The translations under genes were made by a program, and so were the position numbers. DNA of 64,000 nt from DATMNI01 sp035570275 (lineage in GTDB: Bacteria; Acidobacteriota; Terriglobia; Bryobacterales; Bryobacteraceae): positions 5,807 to 69,806 of the forward strand of contig DATMNI010000078.1 in assembly GCA_035570275.1 (NCBI GenBank), in the 5' to 3' direction. A model generated the notes under the pieces. That model saw only the letters and a list, made by a program, of their open reading frames with translations. It searched no databases and had not been told where the DNA came from. Shown in pieces: positions 27,789 through 36,005 of this stretch; within the stretch, counting starts at the first letter, position 1, and the number at the start of each line of letters is the position of its first letter.

Positions 27789-29779
27789 AATACTACCTCA
27801 CGACTCCCATCTACTACGTCAATGCCGCGCCGCATATCGGCCACGCCTACACCACCATTGTGGCCGACATGATTAAGCGTTTCCAGCGCATGCAGGGCAA
27901 CCAAGCCGTGCTGACTTCCGGCTCGGACGAGCACGGCATCAACGTGGAGCGCGCCGCCGAGCGCATGGGCAAGACGCCCAAAGACTTCTGCGATACCATT
28001 TCTGCCGAGTTCGTGCGCCAATTCCAGTTACTGGGCCTGCAGATCGATCATTTCCAGCGCACCACCGATCCGCATCATGCGCGCGTGGTGCAGGATCTGT
28101 TCGACCGCTGCCGGAAGAACGGCTACGTTTATAAGGGCTCTTACACTGGCCAATACTGCATTTTCGATAATCTCTACGTCAATGAGGCCAAGCCGGGCGA
28201 TCCCTGTCCCGATTGCGGCCGGCCCACCGAGACGGTCACGGAAGAAAACTTCTTCTTCAAACTTTCGGCGTTTCAGGAACGGCTGCTGGATCTGTACGAA
28301 CGCGAACCCGGCTTTATTCAGCCCGAATCGCGCCGCAACGAGGTCATGTCCTTCGTCAAGGCCGGCCTGACCGACCTTTCCATCACGCGCACAAACATCA
28401 AATGGGGCATCCCGGTGGTTGGCGAGGCGCCGCACGTATTCTACGTCTGGTTCGATGCGCTCACCGCCTACATGACCGCGGTGGATGGTCTGCCCGACAG
28501 CGCGGGCACGGGTCTCTGGCCCGCCGACCTGCACCTGATCGGCAAGGAGATCGTGCGCTTCCACGCCGTCTTCTGGCCGGCATTCCTGATGGCCGCGGAG
28601 CTGCCCCTCCCCAAGCGCATCTTCGCCCACGGTTGGCTGCTCTTCGAAGACAGCAAGATGAGCAAATCGCGCGGAAATATCGTGCGGCCCGACCCCATCC
28701 GCCAGGTCATGGGCGCGGACGCCTTACGCTACTTCCTGCTGCGCGAAGTGGTGTTCGGCCAGGACGGCAGCTTCAGCTACGACGCGCTCATCGGCCGCTA
28801 CAATTCGGACCTGGCCAACGGCCTCGGCAACCTCGCCAGCCGGACGCTGACCATGATCGGCCAATATTCGGGCGGCGTGATTCCGGGCGGTGTGAGTCCG
28901 GTCGCTCTGATGCAGGGCGGTGTTGTTCAGGGCAGGGCGATGCAGGACGAGATCGCCGCTGCCGCCAACCAGGCCATCGAAGCCTTCCGCCAGACTTTCG
29001 AGCGCTTCGAATTCTCCAAGGGGCTGGAGGCCGTGTGGGCGCTCATCTCCGCCGTGGACAAGTTCATCGTGCAATGGGCGCCGTGGAAACTGGCGCGCCA
29101 ACAGGACCCCACGGCCAGGCTGCAATTGGACGCCACGCTCTACACCGCCGCCGAAGCGCTGCGCATCGCCACCGCCTTACTGGCGCCCGTGCTGCCGGAG
29201 AGCACGCCTAAGATCTGGACTCAACTCGGCATGCCGGAGCCTATCGAGCAGGTGCGCCTCGACCGCTTACAGTGGGGCGGCCTGCCGCCGGGCCAGAAAA
29301 TCGGCGCCGTCGCCGGCGTGTTTCCACGCATCGAAATGAAGGAGGCGGTGGCCAGGATGCAGGAATTGGAGATTCAGGCCACCGCGGAACAGGCCGCTTT
29401 GCTGGGGAAGAAGATCGAGCCGGCGCCGGCCAGCGACTCCAAGATCGACCCCAAAATTTCCATCGACGATTTCGCCAAGGTGGATCTCCGCGTCGGCCTG
29501 GTGCTATCCGCCGAGCGGGTCAAAGGATCGGACAAGCTGATGCTGATGAAGGTCGATATCGGCGAACCCGCGCCGCGCACTATCGTGGCCGGCATCGCCG
29601 AAGCCTACACGCCCGAGCAACTGCTGAACCGCAAAGTCGCCATTGTCGCCAATTTGCAGCCGCGCAAGTTGAAAGGCATCGAATCCAATGGGATGATCGT
29701 GGCGGCGTCGGTCGAGGGCGGCGAACCGGTGCTGGCCGGCTTCCACGAAGATATTCCTCCCGGGGCGCGGCTCAAGTGA
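27785..29779 (+). CDS. metG: methionyl-tRNA synthetase with C-terminal tRNA-binding domain
   Basis: A 664-residue class I synthetase that charges tRNA-Met. The HIGH motif is His17-Ile-Gly-His20 and the KMSKS motif is at residues 291-295. A single CPDC zinc knuckle follows the connective peptide (short-zinc type). The last ~110 residues, from ISIDDFAKVDLRVG to the end, form the Trbp111-like OB-fold used for dimerisation and tRNA binding. It is coupled to larC by ATGA and followed 10 bases later by a TatD hydrolase, a frequent metG neighbour in bacteria. Confidence 0.97.
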   Translation: MKYYLTTPIYYVNAAPHIGHAYTTIVADMIKRFQRMQGNQAVLTSGSDEHGINVERAAERMGKTPKDFCDTISAEFVRQFQLLGLQIDHFQRTTDPHHARVVQDLFDRCRKNGYVYKGSYTGQYCIFDNLYVNEAKPGDPCPDCGRPTETVTEENFFFKLSAFQERLLDLYEREPGFIQPESRRNEVMSFVKAGLTDLSITRTNIKWGIPVVGEAPHVFYVWFDALTAYMTAVDGLPDSAGTGLWPADLHLIGKEIVRFHAVFWPAFLMAAELPLPKRIFAHGWLLFEDSKMSKSRGNIVRPDPIRQVMGADALRYFLLREVVFGQDGSFSYDALIGRYNSDLANGLGNLASRTLTMIGQYSGGVIPGGVSPVALMQGGVVQGRAMQDEIAAAANQAIEAFRQTFERFEFSKGLEAVWALISAVDKFIVQWAPWKLARQQDPTARLQLDATLYTAAEALRIATALLAPVLPESTPKIWTQLGMPEPIEQVRLDRLQWGGLPPGQKIGAVAGVFPRIEMKEAVARMQELEIQATAEQAALLGKKIEPAPASDSKIDPKISIDDFAKVDLRVGLVLSAERVKGSDKLMLMKVDIGEPAPRTIVAGIAEAYTPEQLLNRKVAIVANLQPRKLKGIESNGMIVAASVEGGEPVLAGFHEDIPPGARLK

Positions 29780-29789
29780 GGGCGCCCCA

Positions 29790-30605
29790 GTGAGTCAGGC
29801 CCGCGGCGTGCCGTTGGTCGATTCGCACTGCCACCTGGATGATGCCCAGTTCGATCACGACCGCGAGCAGGTGATGGAACGCGCCTTAGCCGCGGGCGTC
29901 GAGACCATGATGGCGATCGGTACCGGCGATGGGCCTGCCGATCTGGAAACCGCCGTCCGCCTGGCCGATCGCCACCGCTTCATGTACGCCACCATCGGCA
30001 TCCACCCGCACGATGCTTCCAAGGCCACCGCCGATTCCTTTGCCCGGATGCGCGACCTGGCGGCGCACCCCAAGGTGCTGGCAATCGGCGAAATCGGCCT
30101 GGATTACCACTACGATTTTTCCCCGCGCGACGTGCAGCGCTCGGTCTTCGAGAAGCAATTGGAACTGGCGGCCGAGTCGGGCAAACCCATTGTGATCCAC
30201 ACCCGCGAGGCTTGGGACGATACCATGGCCATCCTGCGCCGCCACTGGCCCGATCGAACCCAAAGCCCCGGCATCATGCACTGCTTCACCGGCGATGCGG
30301 CCCAGGCGCAAGAGGCTCTCGACCTTGGTTTTCACCTGAGCTACGGCGGCGTCCTGACGTTTCCAAAGGCCGAAGCGGTGCGCCAGGCCGCCCGTATCAC
30401 CCCCGAAGATCGGTTGCTGGTGGAGACCGATTGCCCTTACCTGGCGCCGGTGCCGCATCGTGGAAAACGCAACGAACCAGCCTTCGTGGTGGAGACCGTG
30501 CGCCGCCTGGCGGAGGTCCGCGGCGTGCCGCCGGAGGCCATTGCGCGGGCGACTACGCGTAATTTCCAGAGCCTGTGTTTGCGGCGCGGGTCCGGTAGCG
30601 GTTAA
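29790..30605 (+). CDS. TatD-family metal-dependent deoxyribonuclease
   Basis: A 271-residue TIM-barrel hydrolase of the TatD family (3'-5' DNase / D-aminoacyl-tRNA-related functions). Metal-site motifs are DSHCHLDD at residue ~11, GEIGLDYH near the middle, IHTREAWDD, HCFTGD and the closing ETDCPYLAPVPHRGKRNEP. It starts with GTG, 10 bases after the metG stop, and the reading frame begins right at the conserved strand. Its genomic partnership with metG is widely conserved. Confidence 0.95.
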   Translation: MSQARGVPLVDSHCHLDDAQFDHDREQVMERALAAGVETMMAIGTGDGPADLETAVRLADRHRFMYATIGIHPHDASKATADSFARMRDLAAHPKVLAIGEIGLDYHYDFSPRDVQRSVFEKQLELAAESGKPIVIHTREAWDDTMAILRRHWPDRTQSPGIMHCFTGDAAQAQEALDLGFHLSYGGVLTFPKAEAVRQAARITPEDRLLVETDCPYLAPVPHRGKRNEPAFVVETVRRLAEVRGVPPEAIARATTRNFQSLCLRRGSGSG

Positions 30606-30619
30606 ACTGGTGGACTTAC

Positions 30620-31621
30620 ATGAGTTTGAGTAAGCTCGGGCAGGCCCTCACAACCAAAGAGATCTTTGACCTGATCCAGGACGACCTGAGGCAGGTTGAG
30701 AAGAAGATCACGGTCGAATCGGTGTCTTCCGTTGACGCCGTTACCGTCATTGGCCAGTACCTGCAGTCGGCCGGTGGCAAACGGCTGCGTCCGGCGCTGC
30801 TGCTGCTGTCGGCAAAACTCGCCGGCAACTGCGGACCCTCGGCCATCCAACTGGCCGCGGTGGTGGAGTTGATCCACGCCGCCACGCTGGTTCACGACGA
30901 TGTCATCGATGCCGCCGAAACCCGCCGCGGTCGCCCCTCGACCAACGTGAAGTGGGGCAACCACACCTGCGTGCTGGCCGGCGACTGGCTGTACATGCAG
31001 GCATTCCAAATGGCCCTTCGTGAGCGCAGCTTTCAGATTCTTGACCTGCTGATCTCACTGACCCAGATGATGGTGGAAGGCGAGTTGCTCCAGCTTGAGC
31101 GCATCGGCCGTATTGACGTGACGGAGGCCGATTGCATGGAACTGGTGGACCGCAAAACCGCCTGCCTGTTCTCGGTCTGCTCGCAGATCGGCGCCATCGC
31201 CGGCAACGCCGATGTGGGCTTTCAAGAGAAACTGCGCGACTACGCCTGGAACCTCGGCATGGCATTTCAGTTGGTGGACGACGTGCTGGATTTCACGGCG
31301 CGCGAAAAGACTTTGGGCAAACCGGTTGGCGGCGACCTTCGAGAAGGCAAGGTGACTCTGCCGCTGGTGTACGCCCTGGAGCGCGCCACGCCGGCTGAGC
31401 GCAGCCTGGTGGAAACCATCCTCCGCACCCGCAACTACCAGGAGGTCCCCTTCGAGCGCATCCTGGCGCTGCTCGAAAAATACCACGGCATCGAGCGCGT
31501 CAAAGAGCGCGCCCAGGCCTTCACCAACTGCGCCCGCCAGACCATCGGCGAGTTCCCGGACTCGCCCTATCAGCGCGCCCTTCTGGCCGTAACCGAGCTA
31601 GTTACGGAGCGCGACCACTAA
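30620..31621 (+). CDS. polyprenyl diphosphate synthase (long-chain, all-trans)
   Basis: A 333-residue trans-prenyltransferase. The first aspartate-rich motif is DDVIDAAETRRGRP (Asp93 onward) and the second is QLVDDVLDFTA. GGKRLRPALLLL lies upstream as usual. It condenses isopentenyl units into a long chain, probably for the menaquinone side chain (hepta- or octaprenyl). The residues five to four before the first DDxxD are small, which fits a long product. It is 14 bases after tatD and likely in the same transcript. Confidence 0.93.
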   Translation: MSLSKLGQALTTKEIFDLIQDDLRQVEKKITVESVSSVDAVTVIGQYLQSAGGKRLRPALLLLSAKLAGNCGPSAIQLAAVVELIHAATLVHDDVIDAAETRRGRPSTNVKWGNHTCVLAGDWLYMQAFQMALRERSFQILDLLISLTQMMVEGELLQLERIGRIDVTEADCMELVDRKTACLFSVCSQIGAIAGNADVGFQEKLRDYAWNLGMAFQLVDDVLDFTAREKTLGKPVGGDLREGKVTLPLVYALERATPAERSLVETILRTRNYQEVPFERILALLEKYHGIERVKERAQAFTNCARQTIGEFPDSPYQRALLAVTELVTERDH

Positions 31622-31628
31622 CGGGAGT

Positions 31629-32051
31629 TTACTTCCGTAGAAACATCCGAACGCGGTTAGAAGTCCATGTGGCCACCCCACATCCGAAGAAATCCGTGTC
31701 TTCGGTCCAGATTGGACAGCCAAGAGCCAGTGAAGCGGCCAGAATCGGCCAGTCCTCCGGGTACCTCTGGCCAATCCGTTCCCGGGCCTCTGCCTCGAAC
31801 TGCCCGTAGATCTCGCTGCCGATCAGTTCCATAAGCTGACCCAGCGCGTCCAAAAGAGCCAGCGCCTTTTCCGGATCGCCGCCGCGTTTGACAACAAGTG
31901 CGGGCACGTGTTCTTTGGCTTCGGCGAACGCAGTTTCCGGCACGAAAAACGAAACCCCTCCAGAAAACGCTTCAATCACTTCACGCACGCGCTTTCCCAG
32001 GACGGCTCGCACGAGGATGTTGGCATCAACGACCAGCGCCTTACCCGGCAT
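31629..32051 (-). CDS. PIN-domain toxin of a type II toxin-antitoxin pair
   Basis: A 140-residue PIN ribonuclease. The acidic centre is seen as VVDANILVRAVLG at the N-terminus (first Asp), an ETAFAEAKEH helix (Glu) and the C-terminal WTEDTDFFG (two Asp), as expected for four-acid PIN nucleases. It overlaps the upstream antitoxin by 11 bases. PIN toxins of this type cut RNA. It is intact by sequence. Confidence 0.88.
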   Translation of the reverse strand: MPGKALVVDANILVRAVLGKRVREVIEAFSGGVSFFVPETAFAEAKEHVPALVVKRGGDPEKALALLDALGQLMELIGSEIYGQFEAEARERIGQRYPEDWPILAASLALGCPIWTEDTDFFGCGVATWTSNRVRMFLRK

Positions 32052-32319
32052 TCCGCTTCTTTTCGCGGGCAGCCTGACGGATTCGGTTGTAGTCCTTCAT
32101 CAACTCCTCTTCACTGGCGCCCCAGGATGCGATCATTTCATCGAGGTCTTTCGCGGCGGCGCGCATCGCCTCGATTTCCGCCTTGCGGCTTCGCTTTTGT
32201 GCGGGGATATAGTAGCCCAGGGTTTGGCCGTGCCGCACGATCGCCAGCGGAGTGGCGGATTCCAGATAGCCCGCGAGGTTTTCGCGGAAGTCACGCATAC
32301 CGACCTTAACCGTTTCCAT
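32041..32319 (-). CDS. Phd/YefM-type antitoxin
   Basis: A 92-residue antitoxin. The N-terminal METVKVGMRDFRENLAGYLE and LAIVRHGQTLGYYIP form the Phd/YefM DNA-binding fold. The C-terminal half is charged and helical, the usual toxin-binding tail. It precedes and overlaps the PIN toxin. An inverted repeat right upstream (32322-32340) is a likely autoregulatory operator. Confidence 0.88.
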   Translation of the reverse strand: METVKVGMRDFRENLAGYLESATPLAIVRHGQTLGYYIPAQKRSRKAEIEAMRAAAKDLDEMIASWGASEEELMKDYNRIRQAAREKKRNAG

Positions 32320-32321
32320 AG

Positions 32322-32340
32322 TGTGTACTCACTGTACACA
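32322..32340 (-). promoter_or_regulatory. operator of the Phd/PIN pair
   Basis: TGTGTACTCACTGTACACA carries a perfect 7-base inverted repeat (TGTGTAC/GTACACA) around five bases. It begins two bases before the antitoxin start codon, leaving no room for a normal ribosome site, so the antitoxin message may be leaderless or weakly initiated. Antitoxin binding here would shut off the pair. Confidence 0.6.
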
Positions 32341-32523
32341 TTCTAGCGTTGTCATTTTCACAGACCACGAGAATCTGCTATCCCTGTGATTCTCCTCTTT
32401 CGGGGAACGCAGCGCATGGTACCTTCCGGCGCCGCAACCGCACGCCGTGGCCGGCCCGCGCTATAACGAACCGCTGATGGCTTCATCGACCGGTGAGTAC
32501 GCTGCGAGCCGCCACCGCCGTGG

Positions 32524-32723
32524 CGGTTTTTGAACGCAGTGATAAAGAACTTCTCCGCGTCACTGGCGCGATCCCGCAACTGGTAGGCTCTGCTGGTGCT
32601 CTCCGCGGAGAGGTCAGACGCTCCAATGGCTCCGTACATTCGCCCCAGAGTCGCATATGCCATTGCGAATTTGGAGTCGATCTCAATGGCGCGCTGGAAA
32701 AGGGGCAGAGTGGCGGCATCACC
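32524..32723 (-). pseudogene. fragment of a TPR domain, probably from a serine/threonine kinase gene
   Basis: On the minus strand from 32723 the frame reads GDAATLPLFQRAIEIDSKFA, then MAYATLGRMYGAIGASDLSA and AYQLRDRASDAEKFFITA. This is the TPR module common behind protein kinase or adenylate cyclase domains in Acidobacteriota. Homology stops at both ends without a start or a full repeat array, and an HAF-repeat fragment abuts it on the other strand. Confidence 0.65.
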
Positions 32724-32734
32724 AGTGGACCCGG

Positions 32735-33175
32735 GAGACAGGTATGCGGGACCTCGGCACCCTGAGCGGGGATTTTGCGAGCCTCGCCCTCGACATTAAC
32801 GACCGAGGCGACGTAGTTGGCGCATCGCTGGACGCGAACTTCAATCCACGCGCGTTCCTGCGGCAGAACGGCGCGATGGCCGACCTCAACACACTCATTC
32901 CCTCCGGCTCCCCCTTGTTTCTGATGCTCGCATCTTCCATCAATTCCAGCGGGGAGATCGTCGGCTTGGCCTTCCAGCCGAGCACCGGCGACTTGCACGG
33001 TTTTCTGGCGACCCCGCGCAGCGGCGAAGACGTCGGCGACAGCGAAAGCGACCTCGCCGCGCCTGCCGCACAAGGCTTGGCCAGCCCGATGGTTCTCCCT
33101 GAAAATGTTCGCAATCTCATGCAGCAGCGAATGCCCTTCGGCCGCTTCGGAGCCCGGATCGTGGGCCGGCGATAA
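32735..33175 (+). pseudogene. 3' fragment of an HAF-repeat extracellular protein
   Basis: The frame ending at 33175 contains MRDLGTLSGDFASLALDIND, RGDVVGAS, then a second copy MADLNTLIPSG and INSSGEIVGLA. This is the repeat of the 'probable extracellular repeat, HAF family'. There is no signal peptide or proper start, and the upstream end meets the reversed TPR fragment near 32730. It is a remnant; the frame's first ATG (32657) is inside the TPR fragment. Confidence 0.7.
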
Positions 33176-33299
33176 AGTCTGCGGGATACCGATTCGCCAA
33201 TGCCGTCCGGGCCGCGCCGTACGGCATTGGCTGGGAATTCGATGCAGCGCGCTGTTGACCCGCGACGGAGGCCCTCCAGCCTCACATCCGCGTAACACC

Positions 33300-34079
33300 C
33301 TATCCGCGCACCGCGTGCGAGATCTCTCCGCAGACCCCGCGCAGTTCCGAGACCAGCGTGCGGGCCCGGGCCATGTCCATGCGAAACACCGGCCCCGAGA
33401 CGCTGAGCGCCGCCACCACCCGCTCGTCCGGGCCCACGATGGCTGCGGCGATGCAACGGCCGTCGATTTCGTTTTCCTGATTGTCCAGCGCCCAGCCTTG
33501 CTGCCTGACCTTTTGAACCTCGGCCATCACCCCGAGCCTGGAGTCCAGCGTCTGCTCGGTCAGTTTCGGCGTGCCCTTCAACCGCAGCAGGCGCTGCACC
33601 TCTTTGTCGTTCAACCCAGCCAGCAACACCTTCCCCAGCGCCGTGGAATGCAGGTGCCGGCGGTTCCCGATCTTCGACGACATACGCACCGCCTGCGGGC
33701 TTTCCACGGTGTTGATCACCACCACTTCACCGGCGTCGAGAATCCCCAGGTTCACCGTCTCCTTGCAAGAGGTCACCAGCCGTTCCATGCATGGCTGCGC
33801 CACGCGCTGCACCATTTGTTCGATGGGCACCGTGCGCTTCATGTCAAATAGCTTTTTGCCCACCCGATAGCTGCCATCGGACGCACGGTCCAGATATCCG
33901 CGGCCTTCCAGCGTGGTGAGAATGCGGTAGACAGTGGCCTTAGGCAGCGCAACTTTTCGCGCCAGGTCGGCCAGCTTATAGCCCGATTCGGTACTCTTGA
34001 TCGTCTCCAGGATATCCAGCGTCTTGTGCAACACCCGGACGCCGCCGGGATCCACCGCTTCGGTTCTCATCCGTTTCAC
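33300..34079 (-). CDS. IclR-family transcriptional regulator
   Basis: A 259-residue IclR regulator. The N-terminal winged helix is VLHKTLDILETIKS, then LADLARKVALPKATVYRILT and LEGRGYLDR. The C-terminal GAF-like effector domain has LHSTALGKVLLAGL and IDGRCIAAAIVGPD. It lies divergent from the PIG-L gene across a 350-base gap filled partly by a repeat element, so it may control that gene. The effector is unknown. Confidence 0.93.
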   Translation of the reverse strand: MKRMRTEAVDPGGVRVLHKTLDILETIKSTESGYKLADLARKVALPKATVYRILTTLEGRGYLDRASDGSYRVGKKLFDMKRTVPIEQMVQRVAQPCMERLVTSCKETVNLGILDAGEVVVINTVESPQAVRMSSKIGNRRHLHSTALGKVLLAGLNDKEVQRLLRLKGTPKLTEQTLDSRLGVMAEVQKVRQQGWALDNQENEIDGRCIAAAIVGPDERVVAALSVSGPVFRMDMARARTLVSELRGVCGEISHAVRG

Positions 34080-34103
34080 ATTGTAGTACAGCGCGGTTCA
34101 GTC

Positions 34104-34215
34104 TGTGGGGCAGGTTGCCAACCTGCGGCGGATTGGCAATCCGCCCGCCGGGAGTTGGCGCGCAGCCGAACCTCCACAAGCAACTTTCGAGAGTGCGGCG
34201 GAATATTAATCCGCC
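34104..34215. repeat. palindromic intergenic repeat with degenerate right module
   Basis: Copy 3: TGTGGGGCAGGTTGCCAACC and CGGCGGATTGGCAATCCGCC, then the spacer with CACAAGCAACTTTCGAGAGT, then GCGGAATATTAATCCGC. It lies between the IclR gene and the PIG-L gene. The rest of this gap (34216-34417) has no gene I can support. Confidence 0.85.
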
Positions 34216-34541
34216 AGCGCGATGCGAAGCGAGCCAGCCCGCACCCGCGACACCTATCAGCGCTCCCGCTTTCAACAGTGATGGTCATGCAAGGCCCGCT
34301 CTTTAGGGCGGTCTTTCTCCATGGCGCCGGCCCTACCCCATTCCGAACGCTGGCGGTCAACCCGGCCAAGTCACACCGATCCTTTACTTGAATTCAGCCC
34401 GGTGCTATTTTACGCCCAAGGAGATTCCCCAGGGACCGCCGCGATTTCCTGACCGCCACGTCGTTCGCGAATGCTCTGGCCGTTGGCGCCGCTCCCCCGG
34501 GCGCGCAGTCGGCGGCCCCAGGCGCACCCCCGGACGCAGAG

Positions 34542-35393
34542 TTGGTTGTCGAAAAGTCCGCCTCCGGCAAGCCGCACGCGGGTAAGGTTCTGGTGGCCAT
34601 TCAGCCCCATGCCGACGACATCCCTCTGTTTGCGTCGGGCACCACCGCCAAGCTGATCGACGAAGGATATACCGGCTATCTCATCCGTGTCACGAACGAC
34701 GACATGACCGGCGCCGGTACCATCGGCGACGGCGTGAGTGCCAACGAAATGGACAATCAGGCGGTCGCAAAAGTCCTGGGATGCCGACGCGTGTTCGACC
34801 TCAACTATAACAATCACCGCATGGACGAAGTCTCCCCCAGCGAACTCCGGGCCCGATTGATCTTCATTTTCCGGGCGATCAAGGCTGACACCGTGGTATG
34901 TTACGACCCGTGGAGCCACTACGAGGAGAATCCCGATCATTACGTCACTGCCCGCGCGGTCGAATCGGCCTGCTGGATGGCAGGAATGAGCAAAGACTAT
35001 CCGGAGCAACTGGCGGCGGGAATGCAGCCGCACGGCGTCAGCGAAAAATACTACTTTGCGCGCGGGCCGCAACTGGTAAACCGGGTGGTGGACATCTCCT
35101 CGTCTATCGAGAAGAAAATCGATTGCCTGTATGCCAATCAGGCCCAGGGCCCGGCCGGCCTTAGCGGAGCCCGTCTGCGAGCCCGCCTTGCCGCCGGGAA
35201 TCTCCACTTGCCCTTCCTCGGAAATGACGACCGCACGGCAAACCGGGAGTATATCCGCCATTTCATCCTGAAGAACGACGCCGCCCTGGGCCGGCGGTAT
35301 GGCTTGGCCTTCGCCGAGCAGTTCCACTATATCGGCCCGCCCGAATCAAGCATCGACGAGGAAATCAAAGGCAGCGCCGTGCCGCTGAAATAA
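34542..35393 (+). CDS. PIG-L family deacetylase, probably exported; start codon uncertain
   Basis: LmbE/PIG-L zinc-dependent de-N-acetylase: VLVAIQPHADDIPLFASG is the PHxDD metal motif, and HYVTARAVESAC supplies the distal His region. The only usable start in this frame is the TTG at 34542, giving 283 residues. Codons from 34431 read DRRDFLTATSFANALAVGAA, a good Tat signal, and a perfect AAGGAG lies at 34418-34423. The codon at the expected start (34431) is AGG. So the real gene probably began there, and an ATG to AGG change or a base error has hidden it. Substrate probably an N-acetyl-hexosamine derivative. Confidence 0.85.
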   Translation: MVVEKSASGKPHAGKVLVAIQPHADDIPLFASGTTAKLIDEGYTGYLIRVTNDDMTGAGTIGDGVSANEMDNQAVAKVLGCRRVFDLNYNNHRMDEVSPSELRARLIFIFRAIKADTVVCYDPWSHYEENPDHYVTARAVESACWMAGMSKDYPEQLAAGMQPHGVSEKYYFARGPQLVNRVVDISSSIEKKIDCLYANQAQGPAGLSGARLRARLAAGNLHLPFLGNDDRTANREYIRHFILKNDAALGRRYGLAFAEQFHYIGPPESSIDEEIKGSAVPLK

Positions 35394-35436
35394 GCCGGTG
35401 CGATCGGCCGCGTCACCAACCGGCCACTGGCCCGGA

Positions 35437-35469
35437 CCCCCGGCCCCCGGCCCCTGACCCCGGCCCCCC
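35437..35469 (-). other. G-quadruplex-forming tract upstream of the his promoter
   Basis: Five runs of four to six C on the plus strand (35437-41, 44-48, 51-54, 58-61, 64-69), separated by two or three bases, give an ideal four-stranded G motif on the minus strand. It occupies the place where the -35 element of the his promoter should lie. Confidence 0.6.
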
Positions 35470-35472
35470 GCA

Positions 35473-35481
35473 TGTTATACT
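35473..35481 (+). promoter_or_regulatory. extended -10 promoter of the histidine operon
   Basis: TGTTATACT is an extended -10 (TGn + TATACT). Transcription should begin about 7 bases downstream, at 35488-35490, which coincides with the ATG of the His-rich leader peptide. No -35 hexamer is seen in the C-rich tract before it; extended -10 promoters do not need one. Confidence 0.55.
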
Positions 35482-35489
35482 CGCTCTTT

Positions 35490-35552
35490 ATGGCAATCGT
35501 CGCCCGGCATCACCACCATCACTATGCCCATCCGCGACGCGTCTTGTCCTAA
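35490..35552 (+). CDS. hisL: histidine operon leader peptide (attenuator)
   Basis: A 20-codon frame reads MAIVARHHHHHYAHPRRVLS followed by TAA: five consecutive His codons (mixed CAT and CAC) and a sixth three codons later. It is followed 24 bases later by a rho-independent terminator and then by hisI, the first gene of a nine-gene his operon. This is the classic design of ribosome-mediated attenuation: when His-tRNA is scarce the ribosome stalls on the His run and the terminator does not form. An ATG at 35472 is in frame but lies upstream of the -10, so 35490 is preferred. There is no ribosome site, which fits a leaderless message. Confidence 0.8.
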   Translation: MAIVARHHHHHYAHPRRVLS

Positions 35553-35576
35553 TCTCACCTCAATTTCGGAAAGGAC

Positions 35577-35611
35577 GCCCGCCGCGGTACTGGCGGGCTT
35601 TTTGTTGTTTT
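35577..35611 (+). terminator. his attenuator terminator
   Basis: GCCCGCC-8-base loop-GGCGGGC, a perfect 7-base GC stem, is followed by TTTTTGTTGTTTT. It ends 13 bases before the hisI start. Just upstream, GCGTC (in the leader's last codons) can pair with GACGC at the terminator's left flank, a possible part of the antiterminator fold. Confidence 0.85.
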
Positions 35612-35624
35612 ACGGCATAAACGT

Positions 35625-36005
35625 ATGAATCTGGATTTCCAAAAGTCCGACGGCCTCGTCACCGCCGTGGTTCAAGACCACGCCACCGGCCGCGTCCTCA
35701 TGGTCGGCTACATGAACGAAGAGGCCTTCCGCCAAACCGTCGAGACCGGCTTCACCACCTTTTACAGCCGGTCGCGCCGGAAACTCTGGACGAAAGGCGA
35801 AAGCTCCGGCCACCGCCTGGTGGTCAAAGAAATCTCCACCGATTGCGACCTCGATGCCGTCCTCGTTAAGGTCGAAGCGCAGGGTCCGGGCGTCTGCCAC
35901 GAAGGCTACCAAAGCTGCTTCTTCCGCCGCCTCGAAGGCGGCCAGTGGAAGGTCTCCGAACCCCAAACCTACGACCCGACTGCGGTCTACGGAGGCCAGG
36001 CGTGA
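35625..36005 (+). CDS. hisI: phosphoribosyl-AMP cyclohydrolase
   Basis: A 126-residue HisI (third step of histidine synthesis, opening the adenine ring). Conserved blocks are LMVGYMNEEAFRQTVETG, FYSRSRRKLWTKGESSGH and the metal-binding STDCDLDAVLV with GVCHEGYQSCFFR, whose Cys residues bind zinc. It is the stand-alone form, without the HisE pyrophosphatase domain fused in many bacteria. It follows the attenuator terminator and overlaps hisG (GTGA). Confidence 0.96.
   Translation: MNLDFQKSDGLVTAVVQDHATGRVLMVGYMNEEAFRQTVETGFTTFYSRSRRKLWTKGESSGHRLVVKEISTDCDLDAVLVKVEAQGPGVCHEGYQSCFFRRLEGGQWKVSEPQTYDPTAVYGGQA

Noticed and set aside
35505..35525. Run of five His codons looking like an engineered His tag
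   Set aside because: Codons are mixed, the peptide is short, and it precedes a terminator and a complete his operon, so it is a leader peptide and not a vector remnant.
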